Part shown: piece by piece, positions 25,470 to 34,130 of the stretch
Numbering within the stretch: the stretch's first letter is position 1
How the letters are laid out: the number at the start of each line of letters is the position of its first letter
Source of the DNA: Terriglobus saanensis SP1PR4
GTDB taxonomy: Bacteria > Acidobacteriota > Terriglobia > Terriglobales > Acidobacteriaceae
Length of the DNA stretch: 64,000 nt
NCBI RefSeq assembly: GCF_000179915.2
Contig: NC_014963.1
Span: forward strand, 4,650,001 to 4,714,000
Direction of reading: 5' to 3'
Notes under the pieces: model-generated
What the model was told of the DNA's origin: nothing
Seen by the model: only the letters and a program-made list of their open reading frames with translations
Database searches by the model: none
Made by a program: the position numbers and the translations under genes

Positions 25470-26016
25470 AAGATGGAAGCAGCTCCATGAATCTCTCTAG
25501 TGGGCACCACATTTGCTAGAAATTGTCCAAGAGCCGTTCCAAGTCATATCGAAAACTGAAAGACCGTCTGCCTGCCGCAACCTGACAAAAGTAACTATGC
25601 CTTGATTTGGAACACTTGATGTTTATGAGTGAGGCAAGATCCACCAGTCCGCTCTTAACAAAAACGGCCACGTTGGCGATTTGGCTCTCAGATGTATTCT
25701 TATTCCATGCCAAGATTCTTTATTCAACGTTCGAACATTGACGAGAATTTGTTCTCTTTGCGAAGACTAGCTTCTAATGGGAATTGGTCCCGGAAAATGG
25801 TTTTATGTGTTCCGTATAGTTTGGATGAATTCCTAAGAACGGAAGGCTTCAGCGAAGCCGAGATTAGTGCCGTGTCTTCTATGTCACTTGGCACTGACAT
25901 AACCATTGATATAAATCTATAGTTCAGCCGGTTCCGGCGACTAACCTACTATTGACAATAGTGATCGCGGAGGCATGGTTTCAGTGTTCAACTGCCATGC
26001 TTCTCGCGGAGGGACC
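25470..26016. other. AT-richer stretch with only weak coding signals
   Basis: Lower GC than the surroundings. Apart from the possible small gene at 25707-25922 I see only an opposite-strand frame at 25516-25713 (65 codons) with no ribosome binding site. The right end holds the promoter and GGAGGG site of the gene at 26017. Confidence 0.4.
25707..25922 (+). CDS. Possible small protein (71 aa), unknown
   Basis: A frame with protein-like composition at its C-terminal half (SLDEFLRTEGFSEAEISAVS) in an AT-rich island, upstream of and on the same strand as another orphan gene. There is no good ribosome binding site and an opposite-strand frame overlaps it. Not recognised. Confidence 0.3.
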   Translation: MPRFFIQRSNIDENLFSLRRLASNGNWSRKMVLCVPYSLDEFLRTEGFSEAEISAVSSMSLGTDITIDINL

Positions 26017-26721
26017 TTGAAAAAATACTTTTGGATCCTCTTATTTTGTTTGGCTGGCCAAAGCTTCATAGCTCAGACACTGATCAAGGGCCATCGTGTT
26101 GGAGAGACGATTGAAGAATTCTTACAGACCGCACCCGCGATCCAAACTCAATTGGCGACCTGCCACACGAGCAAGCCGCGTCCTCTCACTCCTGACGAGG
26201 TTTCTAAGATGTCCCAAATTCAGGTGCAGCTTCTCGCTGTTGGACTGCCCGGTTTTCCCAATCGTAAAGGTCTTATAAAACTGGCTCAGCAGGGAACACT
26301 GATGAGTGTTGATGCAAGGACGGCACGAGAGAAAACTGAGTGCCAAATGCTTGTAGATGCTCTCGAAAATGGAAGTAAACTTCCTTTCACCTCCGACTAC
26401 AACCGCACATTTTGGTTTTTCTCTGATCGCAAGTTAGTCGAGATCATGCTCAGTCTGCAAGTGGGTACGTATGACGAAGTCTTGATCGACCTGACGAAGA
26501 AAATTGGATTTATACCGATTGAAAGTAAACCAAGCTTTTCCAATGCCTATGGCGCAACATGGAACAATCGCGTTGCAATATGGCTATCATCTGAACTCGA
26601 GGCGAAACTCTTAGACAACCGAAATCCTGCAGATCCATCTGTTGATCTGACAGTCATGACACGAGCAGCGTATGACGATAGCGTGAAGCAGGAAGCAAAT
26701 AAGCCTAGCCCTCTAGACTGA
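26017..26721 (+). CDS. Secreted protein of unknown function
   Basis: About 234 residues. I choose TTG at 26017-26019 because GGAGGG lies three to four bases upstream and the product then begins with a signal peptide (KKYFWILLFCLAGQSFIA); an ATG 42 bases upstream has no such support. Two cysteines (ATCHTS, TECQML) are present in the mature part. The gene is AT-richer than average and unrecognised; with its neighbours it looks like accessory DNA. Confidence 0.65.
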   Translation: MKKYFWILLFCLAGQSFIAQTLIKGHRVGETIEEFLQTAPAIQTQLATCHTSKPRPLTPDEVSKMSQIQVQLLAVGLPGFPNRKGLIKLAQQGTLMSVDARTAREKTECQMLVDALENGSKLPFTSDYNRTFWFFSDRKLVEIMLSLQVGTYDEVLIDLTKKIGFIPIESKPSFSNAYGATWNNRVAIWLSSELEAKLLDNRNPADPSVDLTVMTRAAYDDSVKQEANKPSPLD

Positions 26722-26760
26722 CTTCACTCTGGCTGGTCACTTTAATCATTGGTGACCATG

Positions 26761-26988
26761 TTAAGAACTGTGTGGAACGGAAGGCGGTGCGCAAATCTGA
26801 AGTTCCGTGGCTAGTTCCTGGACGGTTATGTTCTGAAGCCATGCATGACGGTCGTCCGTATAATCACCAAAACCCGCGCGATAGACGCGAAGGAAACGGG
26901 CAAGTCCGTACACGCCCAGTTCGCGATGAAGAATGCCGAGGGCATGCTTTTCGAACTGTTCGTCGGTCATTTGTTCCGGAGCATCCAT
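26761..26988 (-). CDS. Small protein, third gene of a toxin-like cassette
   Basis: A 75-residue protein. The motif ELGVYGLARFLRVYRAGFGDYTDDRHAWLQNITVQEL (written in part: LGVYGLARFL and GDYTDDRHAWL) recalls a family of small proteins often encoded beside RelE/ParE-like toxins. AAGG precedes the ATG at 26986-26988, which lies 22 bases after the stop of the RelE-like gene. Possibly the antitoxin, but no DNA-binding motif is evident. Confidence 0.55.
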   Translation of the reverse strand: MDAPEQMTDEQFEKHALGILHRELGVYGLARFLRVYRAGFGDYTDDRHAWLQNITVQELATELQICAPPSVPHSS

Positions 26989-27010
26989 CGTCGCACCTTC
27001 TGAAAAGATG

Positions 27011-27301
27011 CTACGCACTAGCGGCGAGTTCTTCCGCTTCTGCCTGTGCGGCGTAAGCGTCGGGATCGATGCTGGTGACGAGAATTCGCTCCTGTTCGGG
27101 AAGGTATTGCAGGATGATGCGAACGTTCCCCGCGTGCGAGACGCGGAACTGATCCGTACTGGAGAAAGACAGCGGCGAGCTGTTTCCGTCCACATCTTCG
27201 CTCAGAGATTGCAGGGTAGCTAAGACGACTTCCTTCTGGCTGGGGGACAGCTTCTCAACGGATTCAACAAGGCTGGGGGCGATGTAGAGAGTGTTAGCCA
27301 T
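27011..27301 (-). CDS. RelE/ParE-like protein
   Basis: A 96-residue protein whose C-terminal half (DQFRVSHAGNVRIILQYL, EQERILVTSIDP) fits the strand pattern of RelE/ParE toxins, in which a basic residue pair in the R-V-x-x-G-x-x-R segment contacts mRNA or gyrase. The N-terminal helices LSPSQKEVVLATLQSL are also typical. It overlaps the gene upstream by eight bases and precedes the 75-residue gene. Toxin activity is inferred; the usual upstream antitoxin is missing. Confidence 0.6.
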   Translation of the reverse strand: MANTLYIAPSLVESVEKLSPSQKEVVLATLQSLSEDVDGNSSPLSFSSTDQFRVSHAGNVRIILQYLPEQERILVTSIDPDAYAAQAEAEELAASA

Positions 27302-27644
27302 TGATCTTCTTCCTTAGCTCATCGAGTTCGAGCACCTGATCCAAGTGACCGGAGTCGATCGCTTCCTGCATCTTGGTGGCGATCTTCTGATCCAACTCGA
27401 TCGATCGCTTGCCTAGCTCGATGCGCTTCGTTCTGCCTAATGATAGCTCTTCTTCCTCTTTGGATTCGACGAAGATGAGCGCCAGTTGACCGCCGAGACA
27501 GATTACCAGAACCGTGGCGGGCACTCCCCACGGTTTTCCAGCGGCGTCAAAAAACCAGTGAACGGCCAGTCCTGACGCACCGCTTGCGATGGTGGCGAGG
27601 ACGAGAGAGGCGATATTTTTTACCTGGAGAGCGACTCGAGCCAT
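27294..27644 (-). CDS. Small membrane protein with coiled-coil tail
   Basis: A 116-residue protein with two hydrophobic helices (about 10-30 and 38-58) and a C-terminal charged helical tail (KRIELGKRSIELDQKIATKMQEAI) able to form a coiled coil. It starts the three-gene minus-strand cassette and overlaps the RelE-like gene by eight bases, implying translational coupling. Not recognised. Confidence 0.6.
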   Translation of the reverse strand: MARVALQVKNIASLVLATIASGASGLAVHWFFDAAGKPWGVPATVLVICLGGQLALIFVESKEEEELSLGRTKRIELGKRSIELDQKIATKMQEAIDSGHLDQVLELDELRKKING

Positions 27645-27715
27645 AGGTAAGTTTTCTTGATCGGATCAATTTAGCGGAGTTCTCGAAGAAAACAATGGGT
27701 TTATTGCAAAGAAAG

Positions 27716-27749
27716 CCGCCGAGCGTCCTGTTTAGGGAACGCTCGGCGG
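27716..27749 (-). terminator. Intrinsic terminator of gyrA
   Basis: On the minus strand CCGCCGAGCGT pairs with ACGCTCGGCGG around a 12-base loop, followed by CTTTCTTTG, about 70 bases after the gyrA stop codon. Confidence 0.7.
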
Positions 27750-27755
27750 TTGGGG

Positions 27756-27794
27756 TGAAGCAGATTCCTCCGCTTCGCTACGGAATGACAAAGT
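27756..27794. repeat. Short fragment of the intergenic repeat family
   Basis: Carries GCAGATTCCTCCGCTTCGCTACGGAATGACAAA, given in pieces: GCAGATTCC, TCCGCTTCGCTACGG and AATGACAAA. The same module is seen in the copies at 10676 and 62565 (there as TCATCCCGTAGCAAAGCGAAGG in the opposite orientation). Confidence 0.55.
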
Positions 27795-27817
27795 GGCGCT
27801 GGAAAAGGTAGTGCTGC

Positions 27818-30700
27818 TTACTGCAGCAGCCCCTGTTCCGGTTCCGGTTTGGCTTCCTCAGGCGGAATGGTAACCGCCGCGGCTACCTTATCGTCCGTAT
27901 CCAGGTTGAGCAGCTTTACTCCCTGGGTGGAGCGGCCCGCGGCGCGGATGGTGTTGGTGTCGATGCGGATGATCTTGCCGAACTGCGAGATGGCCATGAG
28001 TTCGGTAGTTTCGTCCACGAGCTGGATGCTGGAGACCTTGCCGGTTTTGGCGGAGGCCTTCATGTTGATGACGCCGGAGCCGCCTCGGTTGGTGAGGCGG
28101 TACTCTTCCACATCCGTCCGTTTGCCGTAGCCGTTCTCCGTGACGGAGAGGATGAGGCAGGGGCTGAGGCCGAGTTTGCCGTCGAGCTTGCAGAGCTTCT
28201 CTTCCACGACATCGAGGGCCTTGCGGGCGGCCTTGGCTTCTTCTTCGTTCTTGCTGTCGCGTGCCTTCTGGAGTTCGGCTTCCGCTGCGGCGATCTCTGC
28301 GCGGACGGCGGCGAGCTCCTTTTCCAGTTTGGTAGCCACGGCGAGCTCGTCGCGCTGGCCGTCGCGTTTTTCGCGCGAGTCGGTGACGGCTGCGCCGATG
28401 ACGTAGTCGCCCTTCTTCAGCGTGATGCCCTTGTTTCCACCGGCGTTGCGGCCCATGGGACGCAGGCCTCCGGATTTTTCGGGGTCGTACTTCTCGGAGA
28501 AGCGGACGGCCATGCCTTCGCGCGTGGCCAGGAAGACGACATCTTCGCCGCTGGTGATGCGGACGGCGATGAGTTCGTCATCCTTGTCGATGTTGATGGC
28601 GATGATGCCGCGGGCCATGACGTTGGAGAAGTCCGGCAGCGGTGTCTTTTTGACGATGCCCTCGCGCGTGGCGAAGAAGATGTACTTGCTGGCATCTTCC
28701 AGGTTGCGCACGGGCAGGTAGGCGACGACCTTTTCGCCGGGCTGCAGTGCAAGGAGCGAGGCGATGTGCTTGCCCTTGCCTGCGGCCAGGACGTCCGGGA
28801 TCTCGTAGATCTTGAGCCAGAAGACGCGGCCGGAGTTGGTGAAGCAGAGCAGGTAGGCGTGGGTGGAGTCGACGATGAGCTGCGCGACGAAGTCTTCTTC
28901 GCGCGTCTTCATGCCGATGCGCCCGGTGCCGCCGCGGCGCTGCTGCCGGTAGGTGGAGATCGGCGTCCGCTTGAGGTAGCCGGAGTGCGAGACGGTGACG
29001 GCCACCTGCTCGTCGGCAATGAGGTCTTCGAGGGTGAGCTCGGAGGATTCATCGATGATCTGCGTGCGGCGCACGTCGCCGTACTTCTCGCGAACCTCTT
29101 CCAGCTCCTTGATGATGACGCGGCGCAGCTTCTTGTCGGAGGCGAGGATCGATTCGTACTCCGCGATGTTTTCGCGCACCTGGCCGAGTTCCTTGAAGAC
29201 CTCGTCCATGGAAAGCTGCGTGAGGCGATAGAGCTGCAGTTCCAGGATGGTGTCGATCTGGCGGTAGCTGAGGATCAGTGTTCCCACCGTGCCGCCGGGG
29301 CCGAGCGGCAGAAGGTCCGCCGAGATGCCGTACTTCGAAGCGTCCAGGGTCACACCGGCGAGCTCCGTTCCGCGCAGGGAGATGGTCTTGCCGGAGAAGT
29401 ATTTGAAGAGGTTCTCGCGGGCGTCCGCACGGCTGCTGGAGTTACGGATGGTGCGGATGACGGCGTCGAGATGATCGAGCGCGATCTGGTAGCCGAGGAG
29501 GATGTGTTCGCGATCGCGCGCCTTGTTGAGAAGGAAGGCGGTGCGGCGGCGAACGACGTCCACGCGGTGGTCGATGAAGGCGCGGATGGCGTCCGGCAGG
29601 GGAAGCTCGACCGGGCGGCCGTTGTGCACGGCCAGGAAGATCATGCTGAAGCTCTCCTGCATGGAGGTGTGCTTGAAGAGCTGGTTGAGCACGATCTCAG
29701 GCTGCGCGGTGCGCTTGAGTTCGATGACGATACGCATGCCGTCGCGATCGGACTCGTCGCGGACGTCGGAGATGTCGTCGATGATCTTCTCGGTGACCAG
29801 CTCCGCGATGCGCTTGATGAGGGTGTTCTTGTTGACCTGGTAGGGGATCTCGGAGACGATGATGGCCTCGCGCCCGCCGGAGATGTTCTCGCGGCTGCAC
29901 TTGGCGCGCATGAGGAACTTGCCGCGGCCGGTGCGGTAGGCGTTGGCGATGCCGCTCTTGCCGTAGATGAAGCCTGCCGTGGGGAAGTCCGGGCCCTGGA
30001 CGTGTTCCAGAACCTCGGCCAGACCGGCGCTGGGGTTGTTGACCAGCGTGATGCAGGCGTTGATGACCTCCGTCAGGTTATGAGGAGGGATATTCGTCGC
30101 CATACCGACGGCGATGCCCGAGCTGCCGTTGACGATCAGGTTCGGGTAGCGCGCGGGAAGAACGGTGGGCTCTAAAGAGGATTCGTCGTAGTTCGGTGTG
30201 AAATCGACGGTGTCCATGTCAATGTCGGCGATCATCTCGCCGGCGATCTTCATCAGGCGGGCTTCGGTATAACGCATGGCGGCTGGCGGATCGCCGTCGA
30301 CGGAGCCGAAGTTTCCCTGGCCATCGACCAGCGGATAGCGCATGGAAAACGGCTGGGCCAGGCGGACCATGGCGTCGTAGATCGCGGAGTCGCCGTGGGG
30401 ATGGTAGTTACCCATGGTGTGCCCGACCACCTTGGCGCACTTGGTATATTTTTTGTTGGCCTGCAGACCCATCTCCTGCATTGCGTACAAGATACGCCGA
30501 TGCACGGGCTTGAGGCCGTCGCGGACGTCGGGCAGGGCGCGGCCGATGATCACGGACATGGAATAGTCGAGATACGAACGCCGCATCTCGTCTTCAATGT
30601 TGATGGAGATCATGTGGAGGGCGCCGGGGCCGGTGGGAACGTTTTCGCCGTTATTTCCGTCTCCACCGAGGGGGAGTTGTGGGTCTTTTTCGTCAGCCAT
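27818..30700 (-). CDS. gyrA: DNA gyrase subunit A with extra coiled-coil insert
   Basis: GyrA cuts and rejoins DNA in the supercoiling A2B2 complex. The 960-residue protein has the winged-helix domain with the quinolone-region [10 protein letters not shown] (Ser105 and Asp109, the sensitive residues), catalytic Tyr144 in AMRYTEARL, and the C-terminal beta-pinwheel with the GyrA-box [10 protein letters not shown]. Between pinwheel blades, about residues 775-845, is a charged Ala/Glu/Lys/Arg helix-rich insert (for example [20 protein letters not shown]), making it longer than E. coli GyrA (875). The start begins [15 protein letters not shown]. gyrB is not in the window. A terminator follows. 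Confidence 0.97.
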   Translation of the reverse strand: MADEKDPQLPLGGDGNNGENVPTGPGALHMISINIEDEMRRSYLDYSMSVIIGRALPDVRDGLKPVHRRILYAMQEMGLQANKKYTKCAKVVGHTMGNYHPHGDSAIYDAMVRLAQPFSMRYPLVDGQGNFGSVDGDPPAAMRYTEARLMKIAGEMIADIDMDTVDFTPNYDESSLEPTVLPARYPNLIVNGSSGIAVGMATNIPPHNLTEVINACITLVNNPSAGLAEVLEHVQGPDFPTAGFIYGKSGIANAYRTGRGKFLMRAKCSRENISGGREAIIVSEIPYQVNKNTLIKRIAELVTEKIIDDISDVRDESDRDGMRIVIELKRTAQPEIVLNQLFKHTSMQESFSMIFLAVHNGRPVELPLPDAIRAFIDHRVDVVRRRTAFLLNKARDREHILLGYQIALDHLDAVIRTIRNSSSRADARENLFKYFSGKTISLRGTELAGVTLDASKYGISADLLPLGPGGTVGTLILSYRQIDTILELQLYRLTQLSMDEVFKELGQVRENIAEYESILASDKKLRRVIIKELEEVREKYGDVRRTQIIDESSELTLEDLIADEQVAVTVSHSGYLKRTPISTYRQQRRGGTGRIGMKTREEDFVAQLIVDSTHAYLLCFTNSGRVFWLKIYEIPDVLAAGKGKHIASLLALQPGEKVVAYLPVRNLEDASKYIFFATREGIVKKTPLPDFSNVMARGIIAINIDKDDELIAVRITSGEDVVFLATREGMAVRFSEKYDPEKSGGLRPMGRNAGGNKGITLKKGDYVIGAAVTDSREKRDGQRDELAVATKLEKELAAVRAEIAAAEAELQKARDSKNEEEAKAARKALDVVEEKLCKLDGKLGLSPCLILSVTENGYGKRTDVEEYRLTNRGGSGVINMKASAKTGKVSSIQLVDETTELMAISQFGKIIRIDTNTIRAAGRSTQGVKLLNLDTDDKVAAAVTIPPEEAKPEPEQGLLQ

Positions 30701-30759
30701 GTGTATCTATAAGTATAACTGTTGGCGAGCCTGAAGAGGGCCAGAGGAGGGACTGTCTC

Positions 30760-31140
30760 ATGCGGTTTGGCGGGATGGCGTGTGCCGCGATTTTATTGGG
30801 TTCTTTCGGGATTTCGGGGGCTTTTGCCCAGATGCCGGCCGGTCCCGTTCCGGACCAGTTTCTGACGGTTCCGGCGCAGGGCGTGAAGACGCTCCGTCTG
30901 CCGGGGACGCTGATCAAAAAGGCCCATTGGAAGGGCAGCTTCCAGGCCCAGGGAGGCGGCGGCGCCCGCGTGGCGTTCTCCGTAGCGAACGAAAAGGGCG
31001 TCCTCTGGCAGGTGGAGAACGTGGCGACGGCAGAGTTCGATGTGCCGATCGGCAAGGATGGCCTGATGCTGACGGTGCGGGACGATTACCCCTCGGGGCG
31101 GCGGGTGGTGGTGAAGTCGCGGGTGGAGGCGGGGAAGTAA
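30760..31140 (+). CDS. Small secreted protein, unknown
   Basis: About 126 residues with a signal peptide (MACAAILLGSFGISGAFA-QM). The mature part is a compact beta-rich sequence (GTLIKKAHWKGSFQAQGGGG, NEKGVLWQVENVATAEFDVP). I choose ATG 30760, nine bases after GGAGG; the frame continues upstream over the gyrA start without support. Divergent from gyrA. Not recognised. Confidence 0.7.
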   Translation: MRFGGMACAAILLGSFGISGAFAQMPAGPVPDQFLTVPAQGVKTLRLPGTLIKKAHWKGSFQAQGGGGARVAFSVANEKGVLWQVENVATAEFDVPIGKDGLMLTVRDDYPSGRRVVVKSRVEAGK

Positions 31141-31317
31141 CTGCCACAAGCCGACATCTCGTACCGACAGCGTTGCGGTAGAACTGCGTGACATTCATGT
31201 GACGAAGCGCTGACCCTTCCCTGACACGCTGCCGCCCGTCGAACGCTCTACTGGCCGTACTGCCAGAGCATTCTCAATCCGGCACCTACCATCCGATGAG
31301 TAGGCGGGAGTTTCGTT

Positions 31318-32121
31318 ATGAGTAAGTTGAGCCGTCTGAAGAACGACTGGGATTCGCTAGCGCAGAGGGATGCACTGGCCGCCATTCTTACCGACGGGAG
31401 CAAGTCCGGTGGCAAGTGGGATATTACAGAGTTCATGGCCACCGGAGATGAGGAGATCGAAACTGTTCTCCGGCATCTGGAAACCATCGGATTGCAGCCA
31501 GACCGGGACGGTGCAGTTCTGGACTTCGGCTGTGGTGTGGGACGGCTTACGCAGGCCTTGGCCCGACGCTTCCAGTCGTCTGTCGGCATTGATATCTCGC
31601 AAGAGATGATTACGCAGGCAAATGCGCTGAATCAATACGAGCACTGCCGGTATGTAGCGAACGCAACGCCCCAGCTACCGTTCGCCGATGAAAGCTTTTC
31701 TTTCATTTACAGCAATATTGTCCTGCAACACGTGGCCCGGAGTTTTGCCGCGAACTACCTGCGGGAGTTCACACGGGTGCTCGCTCCCGGAGCAGTGATG
31801 GTCTTCGGCGTGCAGGACTCCTTTGCCGCTCCGGACCTTGCTTCCACACTGACACGCTTCCGCCACATTCTGCACCCGCGCTCGCGCGTAAGAGCCTGGT
31901 TCAAGGGATCGAGCGGCGACATGCAGATGCATTGCCTGCCCGAGCAGGTCGTCCGGCAGGCGCTGGGGACCGCGATGATCGCGGACATTCGCCATACCAA
32001 CACCGCCGCGAAAGACTTCAATGGGAAGCTTGTCTATCTTGAGCAGCCGCCACGGTCGGGCTACGTAGGCAGGCAATACTGCGTCAGGAAACCAGAGTTG
32101 GAAATATCACGAGGTGTGTAG
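31318..32121 (+). CDS. Class I SAM-dependent methyltransferase
   Basis: A 267-residue protein of the Methyltransf_11 type. Motif I AVLDFGCGVGRLTQALA binds SAM; GIDISQEMI is the acidic motif II, and ANATPQLPFADESFSFIYSNIVLQHV includes motif III/IV. Ends in a Tyr/Arg-rich segment. GGGAG precedes the ATG by seven bases. Substrate unknown; the neighbours give no hint. Confidence 0.87.
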   Translation: MSKLSRLKNDWDSLAQRDALAAILTDGSKSGGKWDITEFMATGDEEIETVLRHLETIGLQPDRDGAVLDFGCGVGRLTQALARRFQSSVGIDISQEMITQANALNQYEHCRYVANATPQLPFADESFSFIYSNIVLQHVARSFAANYLREFTRVLAPGAVMVFGVQDSFAAPDLASTLTRFRHILHPRSRVRAWFKGSSGDMQMHCLPEQVVRQALGTAMIADIRHTNTAAKDFNGKLVYLEQPPRSGYVGRQYCVRKPELEISRGV

Positions 32122-32160
32122 CTGCTAAGGCTGCTACGAGAGAGGCTTTAAGTTGCTGAT

Positions 32161-32196
32161 CAGAGGTTAGGGCTGTAGCTACAGCCCTAACCTCTG
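32161..32196. terminator. Perfect 36-bp palindrome, probable bidirectional terminator
   Basis: CAGAGGTTAGGGCTGTAG and its exact complement lie with no spacer between the convergent methyltransferase and SDR genes. An 18-bp hairpin here would terminate both. No long T-run follows on either side. Confidence 0.6.
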
Positions 32197-32224
32197 ACTC
32201 AAATGTGCAAAGCTCAACTTGCTC

Positions 32225-32965
32225 TTACCAGGGAAGCGTCTGGTCCATGTGGAAGTAGCCGCCGGTAGGGCCGTCAGCAGGTAGCGTAGCGAGGCGAACT
32301 GAGGTCTTGGCGCCGTCAACGATTTCCATCGGAGCGGCGTCCGTTCCCATGTCCGTCTTCACCCAGCCGGGATGAGCAGAGTTGACCTTGATGGGCGTAT
32401 CCTTCAGCGCCGCAGCCAGGTGAATGGTGAAGAGATTGAGAGCGGCTTTCGACGCGTTGTAGGCCACGATCTTGGTGCCGGCTATGGGCGAGTTCGGGTC
32501 GGCATGCAGCGTGAGCGAACCCAGAATGCTGGAGAGATTCACGATACGGCCAGCGGGACTCTTCTGCAAGAGCGGTACCAATGCCTGCGTGAGCTCTATC
32601 AGGCCAAAGAAGTTGGTATCGAAGATGCTGCGGAGTGTCTTCTGGTCTACGGTCAACGCGGTATTTTTCACCAGGTCGGTCCCTTCACCGACCCCGGCAT
32701 TGTTGATCAGAATGTCGAGCTTACCGAAGGTGGTATCGAGAAATTCGTAGACTTTAGCGAAATCGGAGCTGCGAGTCACTTCCAGTACGACCGGATAAGC
32801 ATCGATACCGACAGCCTTCAACTTCTGCGCGGTCTCATCCGCCTTCTTCTGATCGCGAGCGGCAACGACCACGGTGATCCCCTGCTCGCCTAGCTGCTTT
32901 GCGGTCTCAAACCCAATTCCCTTATTCGCTCCGGTAATGAGCGCAACCTTCTTTGCCTCTGCCAT
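32225..32965 (-). CDS. Short-chain dehydrogenase/reductase
   Basis: A 246-residue SDR: NAD(P)-binding TGANKGIG, INNAG, catalytic Ser in NLSSILG and the Tyr-x3-Lys pair in AYNASK. The ARDQKK segment after the second strand, with Arg at its start, favours NADP(H). Resembles carbonyl reductase-like SDRs. GGAG lies nine bases upstream of the ATG. Substrate not predictable. Confidence 0.9.
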   Translation of the reverse strand: MAEAKKVALITGANKGIGFETAKQLGEQGITVVVAARDQKKADETAQKLKAVGIDAYPVVLEVTRSSDFAKVYEFLDTTFGKLDILINNAGVGEGTDLVKNTALTVDQKTLRSIFDTNFFGLIELTQALVPLLQKSPAGRIVNLSSILGSLTLHADPNSPIAGTKIVAYNASKAALNLFTIHLAAALKDTPIKVNSAHPGWVKTDMGTDAAPMEIVDGAKTSVRLATLPADGPTGGYFHMDQTLPW

Positions 32966-33174
32966 GATGCCTATCTCCTTGTGCGCGCATTCTGTGCGAA
33001 CACAGAACTTCGATGACCGTCAAAACTTGGCAGATTCAAATTACCTCAACCTCAGGGACTTTCCATGGGGCAAGAGGAGTGATGGCTGCCCACTGGCCCT
33101 TAAGGTTCATGGATTTCGTTGAAACTTAAGGATGGCGCACCTGTCTAACGCGGGCAGAAAGGTGGGATCCTGCG

Positions 33175-34095
33175 ATGCATTTCAATGGAATGTTCAGTCC
33201 GTTCATAATGCGTACTTACTTTAAGAAAAGCCTGCTGACTGTGGTGAGATGTATGGCTGCCGTTGGAATGGTATTTGCCCCAGCGGGCAGATGTGCGCAG
33301 ACGACCAATCCACCGTTGGCTTTCGATGCGGCTTCCATTCGCAAGAATGTAAACAATATCGGTGTGTGCAGTCCGGAGCAGGTGCAGGCTACGCCAAGCG
33401 GATTTCGCCTGACGAATTGTCCCCTGATCGTGGCGCTGGGGACGGCGTATGTTCCCATGACCGGTGAGGCTCTGGGCTTTGTGATTGGCATGGGCGACCG
33501 CATTGTGGGCATGCCGGATTGGATGAAATCGGAGCACTATGACATCGTTGCGCGGATCAGCGACGCGGACGCGGAGGCGTGGAAGGACCCGGCACGCCAG
33601 AAGGTGATGCTGCGCGCGATGTTGCAGACGCTGCTGGCTGAGCGATGCAAGCTGGTGGTACACCGCGAGATGAAGGAGAGGCCCGTCTTCGCCATTGTGG
33701 TAGGTAAGAATGGACCGAAGCTGAAGGCGGCGGAGACGACCGACATGGATGCTCTTCATACGAAATATCCGAATGCGATGACTGTTCCCGGAGGAGGAGG
33801 AATGCTTGCCGGGCGGACGAACGGCGGCAGCGATCTTCACGGGGCCACGATTGGAACGCTGTCGCTTGTGCTCTCCTATCCCGCCGGGCGGCCGGTGGTC
33901 GATAAGACAGGATTGACCGGACGATACGACATTGAAGTGCCGAGGATGCAGAACTTAACCGCGGACAATGCAGGAGCCGATGGAGCCCCTACCATTTTCG
34001 AAGTGGTGGAGAGATTTGGGCTGAAGCTGGAGATACAGAAAGACCCCGTGGAGATGCTGGCGGTGGATCATGTGGAACGGCCCAGTGAAAATTAA
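33175..34095 (+). CDS. TIGR03435-type secreted acidobacterial protein
   Basis: A 306-residue exported protein with the features of the TIGR03435 family, which is expanded in Acidobacteriota: FDAASIRKN near the mature start, ITP/WMKSEHYDIVARI, MLQTLLAERCKLVVHREMKERPVFAIVVGKNGPKLK, and the C-terminal VVDKTGLTGRYDI...VERFGLKLEIQKDPVEMLAVDHVERPSEN region. There is a signal segment after MRTYFKKSLL. Function unknown; such genes often lie next to penicillinase-repressor or ADOP genes, as here (ADOP gene at 34131). Confidence 0.85.
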   Translation: MHFNGMFSPFIMRTYFKKSLLTVVRCMAAVGMVFAPAGRCAQTTNPPLAFDAASIRKNVNNIGVCSPEQVQATPSGFRLTNCPLIVALGTAYVPMTGEALGFVIGMGDRIVGMPDWMKSEHYDIVARISDADAEAWKDPARQKVMLRAMLQTLLAERCKLVVHREMKERPVFAIVVGKNGPKLKAAETTDMDALHTKYPNAMTVPGGGGMLAGRTNGGSDLHGATIGTLSLVLSYPAGRPVVDKTGLTGRYDIEVPRMQNLTADNAGADGAPTIFEVVERFGLKLEIQKDPVEMLAVDHVERPSEN

Positions 34096-34130
34096 CTTTC
34101 CCGAGACTCCGTCTACTTCACTTAGGATGG

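Noticed and set aside
25516-25713. 65-codon minus-strand frame in the AT-rich stretch
   Set aside because: No ribosome binding site and overlaps the other small frame; cannot be supported as a gene.
28766-30175. 469-codon plus-strand frame opposite gyrA
   Set aside because: Low-complexity Val/Asp/Gly/Leu shadow of gyrA codons; no ribosome binding site or motif.
32161-32196. Palindrome as a phage attachment site
   Set aside because: No integrase, no tRNA at the site and no second copy flanking foreign DNA was seen.
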